Shown: positions 56,354-64,000 of the stretch, in pieces
How the letters are laid out: the number at the start of each line of letters is the position of its first letter
How positions within the stretch are numbered: position 1 is the first letter of the stretch
Source of the DNA: Massilia violaceinigra
GTDB taxonomy: Bacteria > Pseudomonadota > Gammaproteobacteria > Burkholderiales > Burkholderiaceae_D
Length of the DNA stretch: 64,000 nt
NCBI RefSeq assembly: GCF_002752675.1
Contig: NZ_CP024608.1
Location: 2,480,001 to 2,544,000, forward strand
Direction of reading: 5' to 3'
Notes under the pieces: model-generated
The model's database searches: none
Told to the model about the DNA's origin: nothing
The model's input: only the letters and a program-made list of their open reading frames with translations
Translations under genes and position numbers: made by a program

Positions 56354-56673
56354 GAATCTCAGGTGACCCGCAGCACCCGGACTACAACGCCGCCATGCTG
56401 CCCGCCGACGTGTACCTGAACGGCGAGCAACTAAGCGGCTGCATCTTTGCGGACGACGATGCCGGCGAGGCAATCTGTTACGCCCCTGACAAACGAGGCG
56501 CCCCGTACTTGGTAGGCGACGAGATCGCCACCGAGGTGAAGCGCGGGCATATCCGCATCGAGAAGATGACGGAGCCCGGCCCCGATGGCTTTGATGCATG
56601 GATGCGTGACCGCACCGAGACAGCACACGCCGCATACATGGCACGCCACTGCGCCGGCGGCAAGGCCTTCTGA
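56350..56673 (+). CDS. Phage protein of unknown function (107 aa)
   Basis: Product MRISGDPQHPDYNAAMLPADVYLNGEQLSGCIFADDDAGEAICYAPDKRG... soluble, with RGHIRIEKMTEPG. Resembles small phage proteins upstream of HNH-terminase modules in burkholderial prophages, from memory only. Stop and next start are TGATG overlapped. Confidence 0.6.
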   Translation: MRISGDPQHPDYNAAMLPADVYLNGEQLSGCIFADDDAGEAICYAPDKRGAPYLVGDEIATEVKRGHIRIEKMTEPGPDGFDAWMRDRTETAHAAYMARHCAGGKAF

Positions 56674-56873
56674 TGACCAGCGCGCTTGTCCGGCTGGTAA
56701 CCGCCTGCATCCTCGTGGTGCTGAGCTACATCGGCGCCGCCATGTATCCGACGCTCGGGTGGGCGCTTGGGTGGCCCGCAGGGCTGGCGTATTGCTGGAT
56801 CGTTCGCCCGTGGCTGCGCGAGCCCCTGTTCGAGCGCCGGGCCGTTCAACAGCGCCCTGACGGGAAGGAGTAG
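56673..56873 (+). CDS. Small membrane protein (66 aa), possible holin-like
   Basis: Two hydrophobic segments (LVRLVTACILVVLSYIGAAMYPTL and GWALGWPAGLAYCWIV) followed by a charged C-terminus (REPLFERRAVQQRPDGKE). Size and topology fit a holin or other small phage membrane protein. Starts within TGATG of the previous stop. Confidence 0.5.
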   Translation: MTSALVRLVTACILVVLSYIGAAMYPTLGWALGWPAGLAYCWIVRPWLREPLFERRAVQQRPDGKE

Positions 56874-56879
56874 CGCTAC

Positions 56880-57209
56880 ATGGCCTGGTCGAAGCTATCC
56901 CGGCAAGAACGCGGCTACGGTGCAGCATGGGACCGAGTCCGCAAGGTGGTGATGGAGCGCGACGGCGGCCTGTGCCAAGTCTGCCTCAAGGCGGGCCGCT
57001 ATGGCGTCATCGCGTACGCAGTTGACCACATCATCAGCAAGGCCAAGTGCGCAGCGCTGCGATGGTCTGACGCGCGCACAGACGACCCCAGCAACCTTCA
57101 GGCGATCTGCGCACCGTGCCACGAGGTGAAGACCGAAGCCGAGCAAGGGAAGGCCAAGCGCCCCAAGGTAGTCATCGGCATCGATGGGTGGTCAGTCACC
57201 CCGGAGTAG
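56880..57209 (+). CDS. HNH endonuclease (packaging-associated)
   Basis: A 109-residue HNH nuclease: GYGAAWDRVRKVVMERDGGLCQVCLKAGRYGVIAYAVDHIISKAKCAALRWSDA and the second CxxC in LQAICAPCHEVKTEAEQGK. In HK97-like phages such HNH proteins sit just before the small terminase and stimulate terminase cleavage at cos sites. Position and motifs agree with that. Confidence 0.88.
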   Translation: MAWSKLSRQERGYGAAWDRVRKVVMERDGGLCQVCLKAGRYGVIAYAVDHIISKAKCAALRWSDARTDDPSNLQAICAPCHEVKTEAEQGKAKRPKVVIGIDGWSVTPE

Positions 57210-57409
57210 GGGCGATGCGGCAGGAAAATCAGTCGCACGAGAATGTTTCTCCTATGCCATGCCGTCGGCGGGAAAGTTCTTGTGCGACAACATTTCAGAA
57301 ACACAACCCGCCGGGGTGGGTCAAAACTGCGCAAGGTTGCACTTCGTAGGACCGCGCTCTACCCATTTTTTCACACGGTCAAGATAGAAAAACGGTTTTT
57401 GGAGGACAC

Positions 57410-57826
57410 ATGCCAGGACCAGGCAGGAAGCCCGCCGGCCTGAAAATGGTCGCCGGCACGGAACGAAAAGACCGCAAGACCGAGGGCAACGCCGAGCTGC
57501 CGATCCTCTCGGACGTGCCGCCGGCGCCAGACTGGCTACCGAATGCCCACGCGATCAAAGAGTGGGACCGCCTCGCCGCGATCCTGACGGCGAACCGGCT
57601 GTTGACCGAAGGCGGGCTTTCCTCCCTCGGCATGATGTGCGCGCTGCACGGCAAGATCGTTCAGCTGTACGCAGCGGGCGAGGCGCCGACCGCGAGCATG
57701 GCCGGCACCTTGCGGAACTTGGCAAACGACTTCGGGCTGACGCCAGTGGCACAGGGCAAGGTGAAACCAGTTGGCGAAACAGACAAAGGGAACAGGTTCG
57801 CCGGCAATGGCAAGCGAACAGCGTGA
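57410..57826 (+). CDS. Terminase small subunit (P27 family)
   Basis: A 138-residue protein with MPGPGRKPAGLKMVAGTERKDRKTEGNAELPILSDVPPAPDWLPNAHAIKEWDRL, the P27-type small terminase start, and helices for DNA recognition (SLGMMCALHGKIVQLYAAGEAP, MAGTLRNLANDFGLTPV). It recognises phage DNA and recruits the large subunit. Its 3' end overlaps the large subunit start by 20 bases. A 200-bp gap before it holds only a possible cos/promoter region. Confidence 0.88.
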   Translation: MPGPGRKPAGLKMVAGTERKDRKTEGNAELPILSDVPPAPDWLPNAHAIKEWDRLAAILTANRLLTEGGLSSLGMMCALHGKIVQLYAAGEAPTASMAGTLRNLANDFGLTPVAQGKVKPVGETDKGNRFAGNGKRTA

Positions 57827-59525
57827 TTACATCGCGATCGCCATCGAATATGCCGAGGCTGCGGTCGCTGATACGGACCGAAAACGGTTCGGCAAGTGGG
57901 TCCGCTTGGCGGCAAAGCGCTTTCTGGATGATCTGAAAAGCGCGAAAAAGAAAGGAAACGGCTTCACTTTCGACTCCTGGCATGCGGTTGACGCCTGCGA
58001 TTTCATCGAAAAGCTGCCGCACGTCGAGGGTACATGGGACACCGAGAACGTGGTCATGCACCCGTCGCACATTCTGTTCGTGGTGAATCTGTTCGGGTTC
58101 CGCAATCAGGACGGCACGCGGCGCTTCACGACCGCATTGTTCGCGGTGGCCAGGAAGAACGCAAAGTCTTTCCTGTGCTCGGCCATCCTGCTGTACTGCT
58201 TCTGCTGCGAGAACGAGAACGGGCCGCAGGTGATCAGTGCCGCGACGACCGGTTCCCAGGCGCGCATCGTTTTCAACGTCGCCAAGAGGATCGTCGAGAA
58301 GCTGGCGGATCTGCGCGAGGCTTTCACGCTGGAGCCGTTCGCCAACGCGATCGCGCGCTACGAAGTCGGCGGAACATTCAAACCGATCAATGCGAAGGCC
58401 AGCACGCAGGACGGTTTGAATCCGTCGCACTGCGGAATCGATGAGATCCATGCGCACAAGAATCATGATCTGCTGAACGTGCTCAAGTCGGCGGCTGGCG
58501 CGCGCCGCAACCCGCTGTTCCTGTACACGACGACTGAGGGCTACGAGAGCCCGGGGCCGTGGGCAGAGATTCGCCACTTCGCAAAGCAGCTGCTCGAAGG
58601 CATCGTCGAGGCTGACCACTTCCTGGCCATCTACTTCGCGGTAGACGACGAGGACAAGGGCGAAGGCACGCCGGCGGATGACGATTTCGACGAGTCGAAG
58701 TGGATCAAGGCGAATCCGCTGATGGAAGTGAACCCGCTCCTGATGAAGGAGATCCGGAAAGAGGCGGTCGAGGCGAAGTCAATGCCAGGCCGGCATGCGG
58801 AATTCAAGATTAAACGGCTCAATCGCCCCTCGGCGGCGGCCGGCGGCTGGGTGAATCTCGTCAAATGGAAGGCCTGTACCGGCGCCGTTGACCTGGAATG
58901 GCTGCGGCAATACCCCTGCTGGGGCGGGCTGGACCTTGCGAGCACACGCGATTTGACCTCGTTTCGGCTGGTCTGGAACGTGGAAGGCGTGCTTTACACG
59001 CACGGCTGGCGGTTTGTGCCGGCAGCCGCGGTGCATGGACGCACAGAGCGGGGGCTGGTGCCCTATCAGGCGTGGGTGCAAGCCGGGATCCTGATCGAGT
59101 CGGGCGGCGAAGTGACCGATTACGACGCCGTTGAGGAATGCATTCTGGCGGCCACTGCGCGGTTCAACGTGCAGATGATCGGATTCGACTCCTGGAACGC
59201 CAAGCAGCTGGTGCAGAAGCTGCAGGCGGCCGAGGTGCCGCTGCAGGAGTTTATCCAGGGCGGTAAGAGCTATCACCCGGCGATGCAAGCGCTGGAGGTG
59301 GCGTACGTCGAGGGGAACCTGGCGCACGGCAACGACCCGGTGCTGAACTGGTGCGCGTCGAACCTGATTGCGCGCACCGACCAGAACATGAACACGGCGC
59401 CGGACAAAAAGAAGGCGCCGGAAAAAATTGATGACATCGTCGCTTTGCTTATGGCAATCGGCGTGATGCAGACGGCTGAACCTCAAAAGGGCGGCTCCCT
59501 CGACGACTACCTTTCGGACCAATAA
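57807..59525 (+). CDS. Terminase large subunit
   Basis: A 572-residue DNA-packaging ATPase/nuclease. Walker A-like VARKNAKS (about residues 114-121), motif PSHCGIDEIHAHKNHDLLNVL for Walker B, coupling block LFLYTTTEGYES, and C-terminal nuclease part WGGLDLASTRDLTSF, VIGFDSWNAKQL-like IGFDSWNAKQLVQKLQAAEVPL. The ATG 57807 (MASEQRDYIAIAIEYAEAAV) matches family starts; an upstream TTG frame is not needed. It pumps DNA into the procapsid. Confidence 0.94.
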   Translation: MASEQRDYIAIAIEYAEAAVADTDRKRFGKWVRLAAKRFLDDLKSAKKKGNGFTFDSWHAVDACDFIEKLPHVEGTWDTENVVMHPSHILFVVNLFGFRNQDGTRRFTTALFAVARKNAKSFLCSAILLYCFCCENENGPQVISAATTGSQARIVFNVAKRIVEKLADLREAFTLEPFANAIARYEVGGTFKPINAKASTQDGLNPSHCGIDEIHAHKNHDLLNVLKSAAGARRNPLFLYTTTEGYESPGPWAEIRHFAKQLLEGIVEADHFLAIYFAVDDEDKGEGTPADDDFDESKWIKANPLMEVNPLLMKEIRKEAVEAKSMPGRHAEFKIKRLNRPSAAAGGWVNLVKWKACTGAVDLEWLRQYPCWGGLDLASTRDLTSFRLVWNVEGVLYTHGWRFVPAAAVHGRTERGLVPYQAWVQAGILIESGGEVTDYDAVEECILAATARFNVQMIGFDSWNAKQLVQKLQAAEVPLQEFIQGGKSYHPAMQALEVAYVEGNLAHGNDPVLNWCASNLIARTDQNMNTAPDKKKAPEKIDDIVALLMAIGVMQTAEPQKGGSLDDYLSDQ

Positions 59526-59528
59526 CGC

Positions 59529-60860
59529 ATGAATCTATTTAGCAAGGCGGTGGCGGTCGGTGGCGTGGCGCTCAAAAGCGTGTACTTCTCGATCCGAGAA
59601 GCCGTCGCCTATCGCGGCGTGCGCGACGCAAATAAGGACATCGCGATCAATCATGGCGACGTGCGCACCGGCACGCCTGGCGTGAACGCTGCGCTGCAAC
59701 TGTCAGTGGTCTGGTCGTGCGTGCGCTTGATCGCGGAAACGATCGCGACGCTGCCGCTGATCACCTACGAGCGCAAGGTCGTGAACGGGCGCGAAATCCG
59801 CGTCGTGGCCCGCGAGCACCCGCTGTACTACCTGCTGCACGATTCGCCGAATGCCGATATGACCGCCGTCGAATTTTGGGAGGCGGTCGTATCGCAGATT
59901 TGCTTGTGGGGGAACGCGTACTGCCTGAAAAGCTACGGCGCCGCCGGCCGTATCGTTGCGCTGAACCCGCTGAATCCCGCCCTGATGACCGTTCGCCGCA
60001 GCGAGGACGGTGCGCTCACCTACCTGTACGCGGATCCGCGCGGTCGGAAAGAATTTTCCGAAGGCGAAATCTGGCACATCAAGGGTTTCGGTACCGATGG
60101 GCTGATGGGCATTTCCCCTATTACGGCCGGCTGGCGGTCGATGTGCGGTGCCACGGCGACCGAGAACGCGTCGGCCAGCACGTTCACGAACAACATGCGT
60201 ACGGCGGGCGTGGTCTCCGTCAAGGATTTTTTGAACAAAGAGCAACGCGAGCAGATGAAAACGAAGGTGATGGGTGCCGTGTTTGGTGACGCCCGCACTG
60301 GCCAGCTCCAGCTGCTCGAAGGTGGGGCCGAATTTACGCAGCTCTCGATGCACCCGGCCGATGCGCAGATGTTGGAAACCCGTTCGTTCAGCGTTGAAGA
60401 CCTGTGCCGCTGGTTCGGCATGCCGCCGTCGATGATTGGGCACGGAACCGCGGTATCGAACTGGGGCACCGGCCGCGAGCAGATCAACCTGAATCTGATC
60501 CAGTACGTGCTGCGCGCCTACATGGTCCGGATCGAGCAGGGCATCAAGAAATCGCTGATGAAGCCGGCCGAGCGCGCACGCTTCTTCTCCGAATACAGCG
60601 TTGAGGGCCTGCTGCGCGGTGACAGCGTGACCCGGTTCCAGGTGTATTCGACCGCAATTCAAAACAGCATCAAGACGCCGAACGAGTGTCGCGCGCTCGA
60701 GAACGACCCGCCGCTGGAAGGCGGCGACGTGCTGGTCATTCAGAGCAATCTGGTGCCACTCACGATGCTGGGCAAGATCACAAGTACCGCCCAAACGGCG
60801 AAATCCGCCATGTTGTCCTGGCTTGGAATCAAGGAAAAAGACGATGACCATTCTGCATAA
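59529..60860 (+). CDS. Phage portal protein (HK97 family)
   Basis: A 443-residue portal that forms the 12-subunit ring at the capsid vertex. Motifs: LSVVWSCVRLIAETIATLPLITYER, LYYLLHDSPNADMTAVEFWEAVVSQICLWGNAYC, HIKGFGTDGLMGISPI, and RWFGMPPSMIGHGTAVSNWGTGREQINLNLIQYVL. Length typical. Its end overlaps the protease gene start by 17 bases. Confidence 0.94.
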   Translation: MNLFSKAVAVGGVALKSVYFSIREAVAYRGVRDANKDIAINHGDVRTGTPGVNAALQLSVVWSCVRLIAETIATLPLITYERKVVNGREIRVVAREHPLYYLLHDSPNADMTAVEFWEAVVSQICLWGNAYCLKSYGAAGRIVALNPLNPALMTVRRSEDGALTYLYADPRGRKEFSEGEIWHIKGFGTDGLMGISPITAGWRSMCGATATENASASTFTNNMRTAGVVSVKDFLNKEQREQMKTKVMGAVFGDARTGQLQLLEGGAEFTQLSMHPADAQMLETRSFSVEDLCRWFGMPPSMIGHGTAVSNWGTGREQINLNLIQYVLRAYMVRIEQGIKKSLMKPAERARFFSEYSVEGLLRGDSVTRFQVYSTAIQNSIKTPNECRALENDPPLEGGDVLVIQSNLVPLTMLGKITSTAQTAKSAMLSWLGIKEKDDDHSA

Positions 60861-61503
60861 ATCGATTGAGCTGGAGCTCAAAAGCCTGACCGAGAAAGGC
60901 AATTTCTCCGGATACGGCTCGGTGTTCAACGTCATCGACAAGGGCGGCGACATCGTTGCCCCCGGCGCGTTCGCGGAAAGCCTGGCCAAGTGGCAGAAGT
61001 CCGGCCGCACGGTGCCGGTGCTGTGGCAGCACCAGTCGGATCAGCCGATCGGCGCGTGGGAGGCCTTGAAAGAAGATGACTACGGGCTGCTCGGCGAGGC
61101 GTCGCTGTGGCTCGACGACGCGCCGTATGCCCGTCTGGCGCACAAGGGCATGAGCACCAAGACGATCACCGGCCTGTCGATCGGGTACCGCGTCAAGGAG
61201 CACAGCGTCAACAAGGACACCGGCGTCTACACGCTGCAGAAGCTCGAGCTGGTGGAAATCAGCGTGGTTACTAACCCGGCGAACGATGACGCGCGCGTGG
61301 CCGACGTCAAGAGCCTGATCGAGGCTGGGCGCATGCCGACACTTCCTGAATTCGAAAAGTTCCTGTGCGATGCAGGCGGCTTTTCACGAACGCAGGCCAA
61401 AGCCATCGCCGGCAGTGGCCTGTCGAAACTGCTTACTCGGTGCGAGGCCGAGGGCGATCTTGGCGAGACGCTGGCCCTCCTGAAGGAGTTCAGCATTCCG
61501 TAA
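60844..61503 (+). CDS. HK97 prohead protease
   Basis: A 219-residue assembly protease that matures the head. Start ATG 60844 (MTILHKSIELELKSLTEKGNFSGYGSVFNVIDKGGDIVAPGAF). Catalytic His63 in LWQHQSDQPIG and Ser112 in TGLSIGYRV fit the family His-Ser arrangement. It probably removes the capsid delta domain and itself. Confidence 0.94.
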   Translation: MTILHKSIELELKSLTEKGNFSGYGSVFNVIDKGGDIVAPGAFAESLAKWQKSGRTVPVLWQHQSDQPIGAWEALKEDDYGLLGEASLWLDDAPYARLAHKGMSTKTITGLSIGYRVKEHSVNKDTGVYTLQKLELVEISVVTNPANDDARVADVKSLIEAGRMPTLPEFEKFLCDAGGFSRTQAKAIAGSGLSKLLTRCEAEGDLGETLALLKEFSIP

Positions 61504-61569
61504 CCCCGTTTCACCCTGCCCCTCAACAAGGCCCGCCACTCGCGGGCCTTTTCTATTTTAGGAACAAAA

Positions 61570-62736
61570 ATGGCTACCGAAATCGAAGTAAAACAGGAAC
61601 TGGCGAAAATTGGCGACCAGCTCAAGGAGCACGGCCAAAAAGCCTTGGCCGAAGCCCAGCGCGGCATCGCCATGACCGAAGGCGTCAAGCAAACCGTCGA
61701 CGAACTGCTGACCAAGACAAGCGAACTGTCCGCCGAACTCGCCGACGTGCAGCAGAAGCAGGCGCGCCGTGGAGACGCCCAGAATCAGTCCGCCAAGTCG
61801 CTGGGTGCGCAGTTCGTCGAGCACGACGCATTCAAAAAGGCACACGAAGCCGGCGAAATTCGCCGCAAGGGTGGCCGCATCAGTGTGGATATCGAAGCCA
61901 AGGCGATCACCACCACCAGCACCGGCGCCGGCGTGCTGGCCGACCGCCAACCGGGCATCATCACGCAGCCACAGCGCCGCCTGACGGTCCGCGACCTGAT
62001 CGCGCCCGGCCGTACCGCGTCGAACATGATCACCTACATGAAGGAAACCGGCTTCACCAACAACGCCGCGCCGGTGGCCGAGGGCGCGCGCAAGCCGGAA
62101 TCGACCATCACCCTGGCGCAATCCACTGCGCCAGTGGTCAAGCTGGCGCACTTCATGAAGGCGTCCACCGAGATCCTGGACGACTTCCCGGCGCTGCAAT
62201 CATATATCGACGAGCGCCTGACCTATGGCTTGCGCCTGATCGAAGAAAATCAGCTGCTCAAGGGTTCGGGCGTCGGCAACAACCTGAACGGCCTTTACAC
62301 CCAGGCGTCGGCCTACGTGGCGCCGATCACCATCACTGGTGCCACGCACATCGACATCCTGCGCCTGGCGCTCCTGCAGGCTGAGCTGGCCGAGTATCCA
62401 GCGGATGGTCTGGTGCTGCATCCATCGAACTGGGCAGGCATCGAGCTGCTGAAGGACACCACCGGGCAGTACATCATCGGCAACCCGCAGGGCACGCTTT
62501 CGCCGTCCTTGTGGGGCCGCCCTGTTGTGACCACGCAGGCAATGTCCATCGCGACGTTCCTGGCCGGCGCCTTCCGCATGGGCGCGCAGATCTTCGACCG
62601 CCTGCTCGCCTCGGTCGCCATCGCCACGGAAAACGAAGACGATTTCGTGAACAACTTGATCACGATCCTGATCGAAGAGCGCCTGGCCCTGGTGGTCAAT
62701 CGTCCCGAAGCGTTCGTAAAAGGCGCGCTGGCGTAA
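61570..62736 (+). CDS. Major capsid protein (HK97 fold)
   Basis: A 388-residue capsid protein. The first 100 residues form a coiled-coil delta/scaffold domain (ATEIEVKQELAKIGDQLKEHGQKALAEAQRG). The mature region starts near residue 100 with TTTSTGAGVLADRQPGIITQPQRRLTVRDLI, and continues FTNNAAPVAEGARKPESTITLAQSTAPVVKLAHFMKASTEILDDFPALQSYIDERL, GLVLHPSNWAGIELLKDTTGQYIIGNPQG. Typical HK97-type; the protease upstream would cut the delta domain. Confidence 0.95.
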   Translation: MATEIEVKQELAKIGDQLKEHGQKALAEAQRGIAMTEGVKQTVDELLTKTSELSAELADVQQKQARRGDAQNQSAKSLGAQFVEHDAFKKAHEAGEIRRKGGRISVDIEAKAITTTSTGAGVLADRQPGIITQPQRRLTVRDLIAPGRTASNMITYMKETGFTNNAAPVAEGARKPESTITLAQSTAPVVKLAHFMKASTEILDDFPALQSYIDERLTYGLRLIEENQLLKGSGVGNNLNGLYTQASAYVAPITITGATHIDILRLALLQAELAEYPADGLVLHPSNWAGIELLKDTTGQYIIGNPQGTLSPSLWGRPVVTTQAMSIATFLAGAFRMGAQIFDRLLASVAIATENEDDFVNNLITILIEERLALVVNRPEAFVKGALA

Positions 62737-62785
62737 TCAACCCCGCCGGCGGCGCAACACGGCCGCCGGCCACCAGGAGAACGAC

Positions 62786-63070
62786 ATGGCAGTAACGAAA
62801 ATCAAAGCGATCGACCAGTTCTCGCACGGCCGCCTGAGCATGGCCGCTGGCGACACAGACACGATCGAGCTGGTCGAGGCGCACGAGCTGGCAAAGGCGG
62901 GTTTGGTCGAGATCGTCAAGGAGCGTCACACGCCAGCGGAAGCGAGCGAGCCAACGCCGCAGGCAGAAGCGGCCGACTCGCGTGATGCCGGCGCCAAGAT
63001 GGCGGCCGCACCTGAGAACAAGATGGATGACGCGGCCTTGAACAAAACCCACAAATCGAAGGCGAAATAA
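62786..63070 (+). CDS. Small head-completion-like protein (94 aa)
   Basis: Product MAVTKIKAIDQFSHGRLSMAAGDTDTIELVEAHELAKAGLVEIVKERH... has a compact N-terminal beta domain like small phage head accessory proteins, then a disordered Ala/Lys-rich tail (KMAAAPENKMDDAALNKTHKSKAK). Position directly after the capsid gene supports a structural role; exact family not recognised. Confidence 0.6.
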   Translation: MAVTKIKAIDQFSHGRLSMAAGDTDTIELVEAHELAKAGLVEIVKERHTPAEASEPTPQAEAADSRDAGAKMAAAPENKMDDAALNKTHKSKAK

Positions 63071-63072
63071 TC

Positions 63073-64000
63073 ATGTCGAAAACCATCCGCCTGCTTTCAA
63101 CGTACAAGGGCCATCGCCCCCAGACCATCCTGACGGTGGATGACGCGACGGCGACCGCGCTGCTGGCCGGCGGACTGAATGCAACCACCGATCTTACTGG
63201 CGGTGCTCGCTATGTGCCACCGATTCCTCCGCCACAAGTGCTGCCTGCCGCGTTTCAAATCGATGCCAACGGGGCCGTCTCCTTGGTCGGTGCCGGCTTC
63301 CAGGTAGCCGTGCCGACAGGTGGCACGCGCCGCCGCGCGGTATTTGTCGGCGATTCGTTGACGCAGCACGGCCAGCCCGGCAAGACCGGCCCCGAATACC
63401 AGCTGCAGTTTTCGATCACCACGATCACCAGCGCTGCCAATTTCGGCGGCATTACATGGATCGCTTACGCCATGGTAGACGGCCGGGCCAATGGTGGTGT
63501 TGCTCAAACTGTAGCGGGCAATCTTTTCACCGACAGCCGCGGCTGGGTTGCTTGGCAGGCCGCCGGCGACACCATCGGCCAGTATGTGGACGTAAGCGTC
63601 GGCGGTTGGCACTATCTGAAAAGCGGGGCATACGCAAATTCCGGCATCACCCTGGCCGTGCGTGGTGCGTCCGCGCCTGTGCCAAACGCCACCTCTGCTG
63701 TCCAAACTGCAGGATCTCCAATTACCAGCGACTACAACCTGATCGGCTATGTTGCATGGGTCGCCGGCGCGTTCGGGGATACGTTTTACGATTACGAAGC
63801 CTTCGCAATTGCTGGCGCCAGCTCGGCCGACATACTGAAGTTTGCGCCTCAGGCGTTTCTGCTGGACACCGAGGTTGCTGTGATCATGGGCGGCGTCAAT
63901 GACCTGCCGACCACCGACGCCGCATGCAACGTTACCGTCGCCAATCTCAAGGGAATAATTGACATTGCCTCCGCGAAGGCGCGCCGGGTCTATGTCCAAG
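63073..64000 (+). CDS. SGNH/GDSL hydrolase-like phage protein, 3' end outside the window
   Basis: The frame is open from ATG 63073 to the window edge. Residues 1-50 (MSKTIRLLSTYKGHRPQTIL, YVPPIPPP) form a small phage-type N-terminal segment. From about residue 88 it has SGNH block I RAVFVGDSLTQHG (Ser95) and later block III VIMGGVNDLP with the GxND signature. SGNH enzymes are esterases or deacetylases; in phages they modify capsule or lipid-linked sugars on the host surface. The His/Asp of block V lies beyond the edge, so the catalytic set is incomplete here. Confidence 0.8.
   Translation, partial: MSKTIRLLSTYKGHRPQTILTVDDATATALLAGGLNATTDLTGGARYVPPIPPPQVLPAAFQIDANGAVSLVGAGFQVAVPTGGTRRRAVFVGDSLTQHGQPGKTGPEYQLQFSITTITSAANFGGITWIAYAMVDGRANGGVAQTVAGNLFTDSRGWVAWQAAGDTIGQYVDVSVGGWHYLKSGAYANSGITLAVRGASAPVPNATSAVQTAGSPITSDYNLIGYVAWVAGAFGDTFYDYEAFAIAGASSADILKFAPQAFLLDTEVAVIMGGVNDLPTTDAACNVTVANLKGIIDIASAKARRVYVQ

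Noticed and set aside
43756..64000. Integrase gene for the prophage
   Set aside because: No tyrosine or serine recombinase signature seen in this span; it probably lies beyond the right edge.

Overview
The window is high-GC bacterial DNA read as two blocks: about 43 kb of host chromosome, then a prophage that runs off the right edge. Gene content (GcdH, a malic enzyme-phosphotransacetylase fusion, curli genes, PEP-CTERM sorting, many c-di-GMP and two-component genes, gmd-rmd, palindromic GTCGTTCCCGC-type repeats) suggests a betaproteobacterium of the Oxalobacteraceae (Massilia/Duganella-like). This placement is inference from family knowledge, not a database match.

Host block. 0-6.7 kb: end of an OmpW-type porin, a small conserved gene, glutaryl-CoA dehydrogenase, a flavin reductase, MsrA, then an HD-GYP response regulator beside a hybrid histidine kinase. 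6.7-9.1 kb: the most unusual locus, a collagen-like Gly-X-Gln protein, a 2OG-Fe(II) oxygenase-like protein and a small protein whose N-terminus aligns without gaps to that of the collagen-like protein. 9.4-18.7 kb: Cfa, a hemerythrin-PdxH fusion, TcdA, FKBP, CysK, an SMI1/KNR4 protein, an ArsR/cation-efflux pair, an orphan IncP-type TraL/TraM pair and CinA. 18.9-24.2 kb: a YfiR / sensor kinase / REC-PAS-GGDEF-EAL-REC operon with ATGA overlaps. 24.3-36.1 kb: ThiL, a lipoprotein, the malic enzyme, a GDP-D-rhamnose and glycosyltransferase cluster, a periplasmic solute-binding protein and an RlmN-like radical SAM enzyme. 36.1-40.1 kb: a leftward curli operon csgE-csgF-csgG-small ORF-two large curlin-repeat proteins. 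40.5-42.8 kb: a frameshifted PEP-CTERM gene and a lipoprotein.

Prophage block. A tRNA-like 3' end with CCA at about 43.48-43.51 kb marks a likely attachment site. To its right GC falls and the content is phage-like: a sensor kinase with an altered H-box, small regulators, two divergent Arc-type repressors with facing promoters (a probable lysis-lysogeny switch), four ATGA-overlapping small genes of unknown role, AlpA- and Rha-like regulators, a replication initiator and DnaB helicase, a candidate Q-like late regulator, a ParB-domain protein, an HNH nuclease, and an HK97-type packaging/head module (small and large terminase, portal, protease, capsid). The last gene is a partial SGNH-hydrolase. 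No integrase or tail gene lies in the window, so the right end is outside it.

Surface and matrix functions dominate the host part: curli, an exosortase substrate, D-rhamnose glycan genes and several c-di-GMP/two-component systems are consistent with a biofilm-forming lifestyle.
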